Below, piece after piece: positions 1-11,376 of a stretch of 64,000 nt of DNA. This DNA is from Utricularia gibba (taxonomy: Eukaryota > Streptophyta > Magnoliopsida > Lamiales > Lentibulariaceae). The notes under the pieces were generated by a model that worked only from the letters and a program-made list of their open reading frames with translations, did no database searches and had not been told where the DNA came from. The DNA lies in contig NEEC01000024.1 of NCBI GenBank assembly GCA_002189035.1, positions 496,001 to 560,000 on the forward strand, written 5' to 3'. Each line of letters begins with the position of its first letter. The stretch's first letter is position 1. The position numbers were made by a program, and so were the translations under genes.

Positions 1-2
1 AA

Positions 3-716
3 GGTTTTACACAAGATCGTAGTAAAGTGTGTAAACTGAACAAATCCATCTATGGGCTAAAGCAAGCTTCAAGAAGTTGGAACATCAAATTTGATGAGAC
101 AATCAAAGAGTTTGGTTTCTCTCAAAAGGAAGATGAACCTTGTGTATACAAGAAGGTAGATGGCTTGGCAATCGTATTTCTCATACTATATGTGGATGAC
201 ATATTAGTAATGGGAAATGATGTTGCAACAATGCAATCGGTAAAAATCTGGTTATCCAAGAGCTTTTCAATGAAAGATCTTGGAGATGCGGCTTATATAT
301 TGGGCATAAAGATCTATAGAGATAGATCAAGGAGATCGATTGGATTATCACAATCAACCTACATCGATAAAGTGTTAAAGAGGTTTAACATGGTTGATTC
401 CAAAAGAGGTTTATTGGCCATGACACACAAGGCACTTTCAAAAGTGATGTGCCCCAAAATAGAAGAAGATAGGGATTATATGGCTCGAATTCCACATGCT
501 TCTCCTATTAGGTCAACAATGTATACCACGCTGTGTACTAGACCAGATGTGTCATATGCTTTAAGTGTTGCAAGCAGATATCAGTTGAACTCTAGAATGG
601 ATCATTGGACTGCACTCAAGAGCATTCTTAAGTACTTAAGAAGGACTAAAGACATGTTCCTTATTTATGGTGGTCAAGATCTCGAAATGGGAGAATATGT
701 TTCCAATCTCATTTGA
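3..716 (+). pseudogene. Copia reverse transcriptase, C-terminal part, no RNase H
   Basis: The frame is open from the left edge to a stop at 716. It shows the copia RT signatures YGLKQASRSW and LYVDDILVM (catalytic YVDD box near 187-213), then CTRPDVSYALSVASRYQ and a KYLRRTKDMFL segment. In full copia polyproteins a ~120-residue RNase H domain follows. Here the frame stops within about 15 residues of that point (LEMGEYVSNLI), so RNase H is absent. The same truncation occurs in the inverted copy at 13048-13782. This protein could not complete reverse transcription unaided. Family assignment is sure; the sublineage (Tork/Angela-like) is a guess. Confidence 0.9.
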
Positions 717-883
717 CTTGACGTCTCAATCAATATACATATTCACCCTAAATGGAGGTGCAGTCACTTAGAAAAGTTCTAAGCAAGACTGCTCATTCAC
801 AATGGAACTAGGACGTCCATGGAGTACATAGAGTCCATTGGTATAAGATACATGTTTGATTGGCTCTAGTACAAGTGGGAGAT

Positions 884-2387
884 TGTTAGTATATGTGTTC
901 TAGAGACAATAAACTCATTGGCAAATCTTATCTTTTGATATTTACTTTGAATTGTGATCAAATTTATATCATTGATAAAATCCTCTACTTGATCTATGTG
1001 CAATACAAAATATGATGAGATCATAATGTGAGATTCTTCAAGCACTCATGATCAAGTTAAAAAACTCCCTAGCTAGACTATTTGTGAAATGAGGATATCA
1101 CAAATACGGATAAGCTGGCACATATTGAGTTCCCTAAATTGTTTAGCCAATGGTTCTCACAATTGATGTAATGAGATTACTAGAACCTATGTGTGGGTGT
1201 CGATTAGAGAATCAATTCACCGGATGACTCATCTTCGAGATGCTACTATGGGAAGCTAACCAAGTGTCAGTAGCAAGATCTCGAATATGACAGCCGTGCA
1301 ATTAAGCTTAGACTTGAGGTCAACAAAGTTATCTTAATCTTAAGCTCACATTTTCGCTCATTACTAATGGGAGCCTAACCATGGCTTGCCTAGTATGGAT
1401 GAGTAGGGATGTGACTTCCTAAGGTTGGAGATAGTTGATTGATCAATAAAGGATTCATCACTCATGTTAGCAATGAGATCATATCTCAAGTAATTTCATC
1501 AAAGCCTAACAGTAAGTCCTGGGCCCAGGGTAATGACACTCGAATTGTTTGTGTAGGTCATTGAGTGTTAGTGCTTGAATGCAATTATAATTTCGATAAA
1601 TCAGAAAGACACACACCCATGTTCTGGTACCGAATGAGATATAAGTATGATGAAAGGTGTTCATTGCATGATGGCTGGTCATGGAAAGGCTCAATCAGTT
1701 CACCTGATTGTTCTTACATCTTGGGGATCATGATATGTTGCTAGACATCACTTTTGATCGATAATGATGGATTTTATTAATTAAGAGTTAATTAATAAAT
1801 CCATTATTACGGCCTTGATTGAAGAAGCCTATAGGGTCACACACAATAGTGGAGTCACTCAACGATATAAAATAGAATGACACAATTACATGAGATGTAA
1901 TTGGTAAAGTGCATAAATTAAATTGAGAGTTATTTTGAGATTAATATTGATTAAACTCAAAATAAAAGATCATATATAGATAAGATTTGGAACATATACA
2001 TATCTCCACAAGATAAGATCTTTACGGAGATATGATTTGATATGTTACCATATATCTATCAAAAAGATTTAGATCTTGAGATCTGGTCCAAAGGTCTTCG
2101 TGCTCTCAGAGACTAATCCACAAGGAGGCGTTTTTCTCGACTAGCACTTGAGGAATTCGACCAACATTCAAGAGCCTTGAGAAGGTTATCGACGGAGTGC
2201 TCCACCTGTGGATACCATAGAGGCCGTCTGCTATTGGCGGTTGGTGAACAACGGAGTCATCTGAAAGGTACTTTGAACATCCATATGTCTGATGTATACC
2301 GTATTCCAAGATCTGCGTTGGGGGTTTCTCAAAATTTTTAAAATTCCGCTGCTTTTGAGACATACGATGTCTACGAGAAACCCAACA
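884..2387 (+). repeat. Cop LTR (copy a), complete, 1504 bp
   Basis: It begins TGTTAGTATATG directly after the polypurine tract and ends AAACCCAACA, giving TG...CA ends with a TGTT/AACA inverted terminus. It is the same length as the copies at 11377-12880 and 25491-26994, and one base shorter than 45220-46724. Short ORFs in it (for example 1506-1694 minus) repeat in each copy simply because the LTR is conserved. They have no known domain. Confidence 0.95.
1767..1804. promoter_or_regulatory. Conserved hairpin inside the Cop LTR
   Basis: Left arm ATGGATTTTATTAATTAA and right arm TTAATTAATAAATCCAT flank a GAG loop, with a single-base bulge. The same hairpin is seen in the LTR copies at 11377-12880, 25491-26994 and 45220-46724, and in degraded form in the 27208-28448 copy. 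Its role (transcription end, packaging, or none) is not shown by the sequence. Confidence 0.6.
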
Positions 2388-2557
2388 TAGAGGTCGTCTA
2401 CTATTAGCGGTTGGTGAACAACGGAGTGCTCTAAAAAGTATTTTCAGAATCACTTTATCTGATGCATACCATATTCCAAGATCTCTTGTTTGGGGTTTTC
2501 TAAAAAATTTAAATTTTACTACATTGAGGATGTGCGATGTCTCTTAAAAACCTAATA
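2388..2557 (+). repeat. 3' end fragment of an older Cop LTR
   Basis: The sequence matches the last ~170 bp of the Cop LTR but is clearly diverged (for example it ends AAAACCTAATA instead of AAACCCAACA). It lies between the young LTR and gypsy RNase H coding sequence. This is what remains in view of an older LTR that the younger element split. The rest should lie left of the window. Confidence 0.8.
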
Positions 2558-3052
2558 GCTTTGGTTGGTGATGCTACTCCTAGAATTCGATCTGGAAATG
2601 AAGGACAAACCAAATAAAAAGAATTGTGTTGTTGATGACTTGAGTAGAATAGGGAACCTAATGGACGAAGAGGAGATAGCTGATACTATTGCTAACAAGT
2701 TAATTAGTACAATCTCACTCTTAGGGAAGATCAATCAAAATTTGAAAAGTCATCAGAAACTAAAACAGTGATAGTAAGTATTACACATGGGATTACCCAT
2801 ATTTGTGGAAGGGTTGTAGTGATGGAGTGGTATGCAAATGCTTACCCGATGGTGAGATTAACCATGTGATTGAATTTTGCCACTCAACCCCATGTGAAGG
2901 TCACCATGGACCAAAATTGAACAGCAAAGAAGCTATTGAGGTATTATTGACCATCAATTTTTTGGGATTGTTTTTGTTTTTGTAGGGTATGTGATGTGTG
3001 TCAACAAATAGGTATTATTACCAACAAAAATGAAATGTCCTTAAAGCCCATT
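2558..3052 (+). pseudogene. Gypsy RNase H end and integrase zinc-binding region
   Basis: Reading frames here match Ty3/gypsy pol of the Athila/Tat type. An RNase H tail with the pattern LLLEFDLEMKDK...VVDDLSRI is followed by a linker. Next comes the integrase HHCC zinc region, seen as DYPYLWKGCSDGVVCKCL, HSTPCEGHHGPK and then CVSTNR...NEMSLKPI in shifted frames. Stops and frameshifts break it. The frame resumes at 5105 once the 2,047 bp insertion is removed: KPI joins FVTKVLDMWG without loss. Confidence 0.88.
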
Positions 3053-5099
3053 TGTCATGACCCACTTTTAGGGCCCCAGAAAGATGAGTCGTGACCACAT
3101 CGTCCTAACTAAAACACTATATCTCAGTATGTCTTTCATAACATGATCCATTGTCGTCCAAGTGTGTAAGCGTGTAAATAAACCATAAATAAGGCACTAT
3201 CCAGTTGCTTTTATCTAACATAGTTTATAATCAAATATATTTGAATCATAGCATATATTGTACGCACATAACCCATACTAGAAAACAAGCTACGACGCTA
3301 TCTGTACGTCCATACAACTTAGGAAAACTTGGTTGATCATAGGACCTCTACTGGCTCTCTTCATCTTCTAAAATAAATAAATGAGTGGTCATGTTTTTGA
3401 GTTTTAAAATGAGTCAAATCAAGAAAGAATATAAAGAGTTTATAAAAGAAACTTGAAACACGTTATGAGTCCCCATAACTATCTAGATCACAGCCTTGGC
3501 CTTGCTATTAGATCATGATTCCACAGTCAAGAGAGCCACCTCCTATCACGTAATCACAAACGCATGGCATACATAATATAACATATCATATCTTGCATAA
3601 CTTTCATACTTTTTTCCAATAATTCATGTACCTCAGACATGCCTGATATATTAGCCTTAATGCCCGTGGCAAAACCATGTTGCTCAAGATATGCATCCAT
3701 ATCTCCTCCATTCTTTCCTTACTTGTTTTATGACATAATGCATAGAGATACATACTGGACATACCATCTTAAAGATAACAAGGGTGACTATGATAGAAAA
3801 GAATCATACTTTTGGGATTCAAAAATAGTTTTTTTATGAAATAACATGAAATAACCTACTTCCCTATTAGAATTTTCATGCAACGTAAAAAGTTTCTAAG
3901 CATAGACACAATCACATCTAAAGTAATGGAAATTAAACACCAACATCACATAGTGTTGTTTCCTCAACAAATTTTAATTTATAAAAACGTGAAACACAAT
4001 AAAGCATAGTACAAGTGTCGATTTCAGAGAGTTGAGTTTTGCGAAAAGTGTTCTGTAGAAATTGTCACGGGTTTGTAAAAAGGGGTTTTTGAAGTACCAA
4101 AACAAAAATTACAACGCAAGTAATGGACTTTGACTACGGGACGTAGTTCTTGGGAAATGAACAACGTTTCCTCCTTGTTTGTATCCTCGCCTCGCTATCC
4201 TTTTGTCTATGTGTGTGCCTAGCTATTGCCAATGACCAATGGCAGATACGAGGTCACTACCTGTCCATTGTCACGGTACCTCGGCCAAAAAACAATTCGC
4301 TACTTCCCTCGAACGATAGGGATGGTGATGGTGCTCTTCACCTTGCTTTTCATCAAAATCCGTGAGGAATGGCCCACTACTCATGTACCATGACTAGGGG
4401 GTGTTACAGAAAGGCTGCAACAAAACGCATATAAGTATGCAAAATGTAGAAGAATTTCAGTAAAGAGACGGCATTAATGCTCAAGACTTGGAAGGAAACT
4501 TCATCTATTCCTAGAAACTAGAAGAGTTTAGCCACGAATGGTTTCTTGTAACACTCCAAACTTGCTTCCTAATATTTTGGGTGAAAGTGCACGAAAAAAG
4601 ATAAAAAAAAATATGTGCAAAATACAAAAATAGGATTTTTCTAAAAAAATAGAGTTCCCATTCAATTTGGCTCAAAATTTGGGCAACTTAATACCTAATT
4701 AACGCGTAATATTATATAATAAATATGGAAAAAATGACACTTGACACATAGGCACAAAAGTTTTCATAAATAAATTTCAAAGATAAGTAAAGCTTCAAAA
4801 GCAATCATGTCACATACATTAACACCTTAGACTCTAAACCAACTCTAAAGCTTCATTCACCAAAGGTAGTATAACCTTTCCTTCCAACCTCTCCTACTCA
4901 CCTTTTTAAAATTCAAAAATAACTAAAAGAACCTTACATTCCATCATATGTATATTTTCATCTACATCTCATCCTTATTTGTGCGACATGTGGCACGCAT
5001 GCAATGGTGACCACTTGGATATGTTTGATTGACTAGGCTAGTATGAAGTAGAACAAGTCAAAACTAATGAGTTAAGTGTTTAAAGCTTGTATCCTTACA
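3053..5099. repeat. Solo LTR of a third family (LTR-X), target duplication CCATT
   Basis: The unit starts TGTCATGACCC, ends ATCCTTACA and is flanked by CCATT at 3048-3052 and 5100-5104. Removing it restores the integrase frame exactly. Without the nested GyA LTR its length is about 1.25 kb. TG...CA ends, a 5 bp duplication and no internal coding domain point to a solo LTR. Similarity of the start to chromovirus LTRs is only an impression. Orientation cannot be fixed. Confidence 0.75.
3954..4746 (-). repeat. Solo GyA LTR, target duplication CATAG
   Basis: It matches the GyA LTR at 52513-53844 in minus orientation. Shared stretches include TTTCC..AACAAATTTTAAT near the start, the ACAACGCAAGTAATGG block, the GTGTTACAGAAAG..CTGCAAC block, and the AAAATGACAC end. 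It is flanked by CATAG at 3949-3953 and 4747-4751. At 793 bp it is shorter than the 1.33 kb copy because of internal deletions. It splits the LTR-X unit, so it is the youngest layer of this nest. Confidence 0.8.
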
Positions 5100-5104
5100 C
5101 CATT

Positions 5105-5440
5105 TTTGTGACCAAAGTATTAGATATGTGGGGAATCAGTTTTATGGGTCCATTTCCTAATTCACATAGATATTAGTATATTCTAGTATATGTAGATTAT
5201 TTTTCCAGGTGGATAGAAGGAATTTCAACCCGTATGCAAGACACATAAGTTGTGATGAATTTCCCAAAGAAAAACATATTTTCTCGATTTTGTGATCCGA
5301 AAGTACTCATTATAGACAGAGGGTGACACTTCTTTAACATGGTTCTGAAAAAATTACTCAAGAAGTATGGAGTGTGGTATAAACCTTCAAATGCTTATCA
5401 CGCTTAAACTAATGGGCAATTTGACGTATCCAATTGTTGA
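5105..5440 (+). pseudogene. Gypsy integrase core, first half
   Basis: This continues the pol frame of 2558-3052. Visible motifs are MWGISFMGPFPNS, VYVDYFSRWIEG, KKNIFSRFCDPKVLIIDRG and KKYGVWYKPSNAYHA followed by a stop and TNGQFDVS. These match the rve integrase core of Athila/Tat elements, including the DYxSRW and DxGxHF regions around the first two catalytic Asp. Several stops make it dead. After about 5440 coding similarity is lost. Confidence 0.85.
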
Positions 5441-6924
5441 ATTTATTCAATTGAATTTGGAGCAACTTGAGGAGGTAACGAAATCCTACCGTTGAATTTA
5501 TTCAATTGGTCAAGCTTTTTGGGCACACTATTTACCTGTGAGTAATTGTGGTTGTGTCAACCCATGAGTAAGTATGTCGTAGGTTTAGTTGAACACTCAG
5601 AAGTATTCTAGTTCCTAGTCAGACAGTGAGCATACAGTAGTCATATGTGAGGCCAAGACCTATTTTGATATTTACTCTGTATTTTCTTTCTAAAAAAGTT
5701 AGAGCAGTAGTCTTGAGTGTGACCCCTTTTTTGCATTGTCCACCTCCTTTTGTCAGGCCACTAGAACCACTCTTGGGCTAGATCTACGTCATCTTGCATC
5801 TAGTTTTAAGTCAATACTGAGAAAATTGTAGAGGCTAAAAAGCGAGCACACAAGAAATGTTTTGCTATGTAAAAAAAAAGAAGAGAAAAAAAAACAAAAA
5901 GAAAAAAAAGGGGGAAACTCTAGGCAAGGGATCAGTTTCTTGAAGTGATAATGATTGGAGTGATAAGGACGAGGAGTTATAATGAGAAACATTGAGCTTC
6001 TGTTTTGAGTGATAAGGCCATTACCTCAAGTCTTACAAGAGTGAAGACCCTACATTCCATTGCTAATGAATTCTGATTTTCATGCTTCACTATTGTGCTA
6101 GGTACTCAAATATAGTGATTCAGTGTATGTCAGTTGTTAGTTTAGATGATAGGTAAGAGTCGAGGACGAGTCTGTCATCATTGTAGGATAGCATGATGTT
6201 GCATCAGATTTCAATGTATTTGAGTCAATTATAGTATTAGAGTATTAGAATAATGTGAATTTGAATGGGGAAAATACTAACATGTGCATTGGTCAAACTA
6301 TTTTCGCTAAAAATGGGATTTTTTTCCATTTTTCACTTAGTCCAAATGCAAAGTGGTTTTCTTCTTCTTCCAAGCTCAAGTACATCCAGCTCATTTTGAT
6401 TGCATAATCTGACCAGTCTACGACATTGTTATGAGTATAGGGGTAATACAAGAATTATAGGTCTGAATGCAGAAGAAAGATAAGAAAGGTTGGCAAAAAA
6501 AAAGACAAGAAGATCGCAATAGATGCAACTAACCATGGCTGGCATGCAAGAGTGGTGAGAATAAAAAGAAGAAAAAATATGATGTCTACATAATTCCTTT
6601 CTCTTCAGAATCTTTCACGTCGTGAACACGACAAACAAATAGAGAAGCCACTCTTAGCTTTCAAATGATTTCTATTTTGTAATATTTGAATAAGGAAAAG
6701 TTCTTGAAATATGAAATGGTGTACATGTCTATTGTGGTGTGTTTATGAGGTGGAGATGTAGTGTGGTTCTTTGAAGTAGATGACTTATGATGGAGCTGCA
6801 GATGCATACATCTTTTTGTAAACATGTTTGAGATAAATCCTTATGAAATTATAACCACCGTTGGTTAGGTTGAGCAATGAAATTAGAAAAAGATATTCGA
6901 ATGAAGTATGGTTACTATGTTTTT
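5441..6924 (+). other. Non-coding gypsy 3' debris, no gene
   Basis: No supported gene. The stretch TTGAATTTATTCAATTGG with the following 'GGGCACACTATTT' occurs in similar form near 45065-45110, downstream of another gypsy integrase, so this looks like the 3' non-coding internal region of the same element type. An A-rich run at 5868-5920 is typical of such regions. 6260-6924 is AT-rich with no recognisable content until RT sequence begins. Confidence 0.5.
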
Positions 6925-7606
6925 AAAATATATTGAGAATATTATTGAAGTTTCTATGGACAATTTTACAGTAACCTAGTTTCTATGCTCCACTTTATCT
7001 TTGATTTTAAAGAAATGCATTGAAACTAACCGAGTTTTGAACTCTGAAAACTTACACTTCATGGTTGAGCAAGGCATTATTCTACAACATCGTGTTTCAA
7101 GTAGAGGAATCGAAGTAGAGAAAACCAAGATAAGGGTAAATGAAAAATTACGATGCCCTACTACTATGAAAGGTATGCATTATTTTCTTGGGCATGCTGA
7201 ATTTTATTGGTGGTTGTTTCAAGATTTTTCAAAAATAGCATCCCCCTTGTGTGTTGTATTACATAAAGATGTTGAGTTCAGTTTTGATTAAAATTGTGGG
7301 AGAGAATTTAACATTTTCAAAGAAATTCTTATTTCAACTCCTATTATTCTGGTGTGTAATTGCAATTCATCATTTGAGTTAAAGTGTGATACTAGTGATG
7401 TAGCCCTTGGTGTGGTTTTAGGACAAAAAGTAGGGAAAGAATCCCATGTCATCCACTTTGCGTTCAAGTGCTTTGATGATGCCTAAAAGATTTACATTAT
7501 GATTGAAATGGAGCTATAAGCTTTTACCTTTACTCTCGTAAAATTTAGACCTTGTCTGGATTCTAAGACCTATATCATCAAATGAATCTAGTAGCAAACA
7601 TTTTAG
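6925..7606 (+). pseudogene. Gypsy reverse transcriptase end and RNase H start
   Basis: The translation follows Athila/Tat pol closely: SMDNFTV, then ILKKCIETNRVLNSENLHF, VEQGIILQHRVSSRGIEV, HYFLGHAEFYWW, FSKIASPLCVVLHKDVEF, LISTPIILVCNCNSSFELKC and DTSDVALGVVLGQKVGKE. The RT YMDD-type box is represented by a degenerate SMDNF. The domain order is RT thumb, connection, then the RNase H beginning. A stop at 7289 and others downstream break it. It is an isolated fragment; gag and integrase are not adjacent. Confidence 0.88.
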
Positions 7607-8865
7607 CCATATAACCTCTGAAAAAGAGTCCAGTATGAATAATGATAAATTCATCATGAAAGTCCTAGGTACATGGATGTTGTGAATTATTTAATCATAC
7701 GGCAATTTCTTGAGGATTTTCATTGATATCAACTGAATAATCACTTGAGTGATAGCATCAATGAGTGAAAAATTCTAATGGTGTCATATTTCAAAAGGTT
7801 TTCATCATCAAAAGATATTAATAAAACTAAACAAGCAATCTACATCATATTCACAAAGAAAGTAATGTAGTAATTGCAAGTTGAGATCGATCCATAAGGA
7901 GCAAACGATTTTCAGTTATAAGTCCTATGCACAAATAGGTTTCTATTCTAAACAAATTAGCAAAAATTCATAAGATGGCTTCTACACTAAAAACATGCAA
8001 CAAAATATATAGATCAGCATTTTTAGAACTTCCGAAGTAAGCATTACACTTAATATGAAAATTAACTATGCTTAAAATGTAACTTAAACACTTTCAAATC
8101 ACTATTCTGACTCAAGCATGAAAATAGTAAAGAAAACAACAAAGAAAGCACATTCACACATGCAAACAAGGAATTGTGGTTAATGTTTAAGCTAGAAATG
8201 TAAAACATGAAAGTAAGCATAGAAAGAATGTAGAGACAGTAAATTGTTTGTTCAAGTTTACAAGTCAAATCCAAGTGTGCACGTAAGCTTCTTCTTTGGT
8301 TAGGATCGTTTTTCCCTTTACTCAACCCCCTACAGTCTGTGGTGAAGACATATCAACTACAACGTTCGAGATCTCGGGAAGACTGGTGCTATCAACAAGT
8401 AGTAGTTGGTGATGCATACACTATTCTAGATGTCACTGGTTTGTTCTTTGTGACGGACTTCACGGTGGTTGCTTTCACTTTCACCATTCTCCTCTTTGGC
8501 AAGGGTCTTTTTCTTAAAGGTAGTTCCCAGTTATAGAGGGATAGTGGGCGCACTTCCTTCATATTAACGAGACACTAATCTAGGGTTTCCGCCATTTCAA
8601 CTTCCCCTCTTGTTTGCATGGGTGGGAACTCCTCTACGACATGCAACTTCCAATATTACCCTTCTCTCATCTCAGATCAGCATGTTGTGCAGTTTGACAA
8701 TTCTGAAGACTTACACAAAACAAAAAGATAACCTAACAAGAAGAAGTACAAAAAATAAACCTACATTAAATTTGGAGAGCTCCTAGTAGTGCCCTATTTA
8801 TTCATGGTGTGGGGTTGGACTTTCATGACATGCTAAGTCAAATCTACGGTGGGGAAGAGATTCTC
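7607..8865. other. AT-rich repeat debris without a recognisable gene
   Basis: I see no supported coding region. The part 7810-8760 lies on the 3' side of a minus-strand integrase tail (8867-8990), so it may include that element's 3' non-coding region or LTR. I could not define LTR ends or target duplications. ORFs at 8062-8325 and 8339-8536 have no recognisable domain. Confidence 0.4.
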
Positions 8866-8990
8866 TCCTTCTATTACTTGTTGGTCATTTGGACCTATTT
8901 GAAGATAAAGTTTCAGCCTATGACCATTTACAATAAATGGGTTAGCATCAAGATTTTTATCAAATAATTCAAATATTGAGCTTAACATGA
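8866..8990 (-). pseudogene. Gypsy integrase C-terminal tail
   Basis: On the minus strand the frame reads SIFELFDKNLDANPFIVNGH then RLKLYLQIGPNDQQ, the standard end of Athila/Tat pol (compare 44400-44520, which reads QLFDKNTDAKPFIIYGHKLK). Only about 40 residues are preserved. Upstream (9000-9467) there are no recognisable motifs. Opposite orientation to the RT at 6925 shows that these are different elements. Confidence 0.8.
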
Positions 8991-9467
8991 ATACGATTCC
9001 TGCACCCCTTTACTCTGTTTTTTTATTATGATAAAGCTAGGTTTAAGCCTATGGACTCTATCGAAGGACGTGAGAGTCAGATTCAGGTGAAAAACCCACC
9101 CATGTCACCTCCACTTTTTACATTTTCCACGCAATCATGTTATTTTATGTGCTTCTTCACCCCTATAACTTGTTCATTTCAACTCCTATTATTTTATGTC
9201 CTATACATATAAGACCTAAATTCCCATAAGCCCCCTTATTTTTAGTAAATGTAAAAGACTTCGAGAAATCACAACCATGCCTTATGAATTCGACCCTTGC
9301 TTTCCACACTACATTAATTTTCATGATTTTTGTAGAAGATTAGCTAGGTTTTATAAATTTCTTTTGATGCGTTAAACATGCTAGATCGTGACATTTACCA
9401 CAAAGTTCCAACGCTCATAAAAATGGCATCGGTTCTGGGGAATGGTGTCTATTAATTTCTCTCTATT
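8991..9467. other. Unassigned AT-rich sequence
   Basis: Lies between the gypsy integrase tail and a Cop fragment. I see no ORF, LTR end or structural motif that I can support. Confidence 0.4.
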
Positions 9468-10046
9468 AAGAATATGTTTCCAATCTCATTTGACTTCACG
9501 TCTCAATCAAGATAAATATTCACCCTAAATGGAGGTGCAGTCACTTAGAAAAGTTCTAAGCAAGACTACTCATTCACAATGGAACTAGGACGTCCATGGA
9601 GTACCTAGAGTCCATTGGTAAAAGATACATGATTGATTGGCTCTAGTACAAGTGGGAAATTGTTCGTGTATGTGTTATAGAGACAATCAACTCATTGGAA
9701 AATCTTATCTTTTGATATTTACTTTGAATTGTGATCAAATTTATATCATTGATAAAATCCTCGATCTATGTGCTATAGAAATTATGATGAGATCACTATG
9801 TGAGATTCTTCAAGCACTCATGATCAAGTTAAATCTCCCTAGCTAGAGTATTTGTGAAATGAGGATATCACAAATACGGATAAGCTAGCACACATTGAGT
9901 TCCCTAAACAGTTTAGGCAATGGTTCTCACAATTGATGTAATGAGATTACTAGAACCTATGTGTGGGTGTCGATTAGAGAATCGATTCACTGGATGACTC
10001 ATCTTCGAGATGCTATTATGGGAAGCTAACCAAGTGTCAGTAGCAA
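9468..10046 (+). repeat. Cop fragment: 3' untranslated end plus first ~385 bp of LTR
   Basis: Matches the Cop element from AATATGTTTCCAATCTC (3' end of its ORF) through the polypurine tract into the LTR start at 9661 (TGTTCGTGTATGTG), and breaks off at the CAAGTGTCAGTAGCAA block. It carries scattered substitutions, so it is older than the copy at 884. Beyond the break is a ~25 bp near-duplicate (ATTCACT...CTTGAAGGA.GTGCCAA at about 10060 and 10107), a likely repair scar. Confidence 0.85.
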
Positions 10047-10178
10047 TTCACTAACACTTCACTCTTGAAGGACGTGCCAACATGATTTACTGCTGTGAGT
10101 TGCCAATTCACTCTTGAAGGATGTGCCAAGACTCGGTCCAACGCACTTGAACTAGGAAGTATAAGGAGTTGGTTCTAA

Positions 10179-11192
10179 ATGAAGAAAGCCTTTTTGAATC
10201 AAGTTTCCCCTACCTCTAGAGCTGATGAAATTCAAAGCAAGATCGAAAATATTTTTCAAAACTATGATGAGCCTTTACATGAGTATTGAGACAGATTTAC
10301 TACTCTTCTTTCAAGTTGCCCACAGAATGGATTTGATAAATTGAAGCAAGTGAAATGTTTTTTGAAGGGTTTGACTACTGCCCAAAGTGATAAATTGGAT
10401 TCTATTGGACTCTCACTCCATCTGAAGGATGGGAGAAAATTAAGGAAATGATTAGACATTCTAAACAATCTTAGTTTAGTCTCGAGCACAACGACAAGTG
10501 AATGAAATGGGGGTGTTGAAAGAGGATGAAGTAGTGAGAAATGACAAGGACATTGACGAATTGAAAGATATGGTGAAGGGTTGATATCTTGTTCATGGCA
10601 AATGAGTGCCTTGTGAAGTTTATGGAATTTTTGGACACACTTCTGATCATTGCTCTATGAAAGGAAACCTGGAAGAACCACTTGAAGGAGTAAATGCCAT
10701 GGGGTATATGAACAACACATATGATTATTTCATGCGAATGAATGAGAAGCATTTTCAGCCCTTGAGTTGGAGAAGCACCAATGTTGAAAGCCCACAACAT
10801 CTAGGATTTACTCAACTGCAGCAGCAAGCACCATCACCAAATTCATTTCAGTTGGGACATAATGTTCAGATGGGGACAAGGTACCCAAGCAAGCCTTGTC
10901 AACCCCCACATTAGAGGGTCGACCAGTCAAGCACTTCAGGTGCTAAACAAACCCCTTCAACTGAAGAAATGATGAAGGTGATGTTGGAAACCATGGCAAA
11001 AAGAGATGCTTAATCCGAGAAGATGATGAAAAATCTTGAAAGAGTGATTGGAAAACTTGCTACTGAGCTTGCTGAATTGGAAGAAGTATCAAAAAAACTC
11101 CACTCTCAGGCTAATGCAATTCTAAAGGCTAATATTTCAGCTATTAAACTTCGTGGCGGGAAGCAATTACCTGATAAAAAAGCCCTGCTAGT
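10179..11192 (+). pseudogene. Gypsy gag remnant (Athila/Tat type)
   Basis: The sequence has the layout of plant gypsy gag. A retrotransposon-gag core reads ADEIQSKIENIFQNYDEPLHEY, a stop, then DRFTTLLSSCPQNGF and VKCFLKGLTTAQSDKLDSI. A degenerate knuckle region reads CEVYGIFGHTSDHC, and the Q/N/P-rich linker contains MGYMNN. The C-terminus reads EEMMKVMLETMAKRDA then NLERVIGKLATELAELEE and ISAIKLRGGKQLP, the conserved 'AITLRSGK' end. Stops and frameshifts occur throughout. Short open pieces such as 10606-10914 are only parts of it. Confidence 0.85.
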
Positions 11193-11376
11193 ATGACTAA
11201 AGTGGCTAAAGGTGCTGAATTTAATTCTAATGACAAGTTGCAACAAGGAAAAGTAGTAGGTGAACTTGTTTTTGAGATCAAGAAAATGCCCCTTTTTCTT
11301 GGAAGTCTACAAGCTAGCGTCAGGCAAGAAGAGAAGGACTCCATAATTTCAGCCTTAGATTTTGACATAAACACTG

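Larger units (their letters stand above)
1..2387 (+). mobile_element. Cop (Ty1/copia) retrotransposon, 3' part, entering from the left edge
   Basis: This is the 3' end of a copia element: reverse transcriptase C-terminus, a short 3' untranslated stretch, a polypurine tract (AAGTGGGAGAT just before 884) and a complete LTR. Every base I compared matches the minus-strand copy at 13763-11377, with constant offset (paired coordinates sum to 13764). The 5' part lies outside the window. The LTR abuts a fragment of an older LTR of the same family at 2388, so this copy appears to have inserted into a relative. The TAGAG after 2387 should recur as target duplication at the unseen left end. Confidence 0.93.

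Noticed and set aside
1506-1694. 62-codon ORF repeated at 12070, 23944, 26112 and 45914
   Set aside because: It repeats only because it lies in the Cop LTR. It has no known domain and is antisense to element transcription.
2106-2453. 115-codon minus ORF, with matching ORFs at 11401 and 45193
   Set aside because: LTR sequence running across the LTR end into neighbouring DNA. The similarity is LTR identity, not a protein family.
5789-5992. 67-codon Phe-rich minus ORF resembling a membrane peptide
   Set aside because: Arises from an A-rich low-complexity run in the 3' region of a gypsy element.
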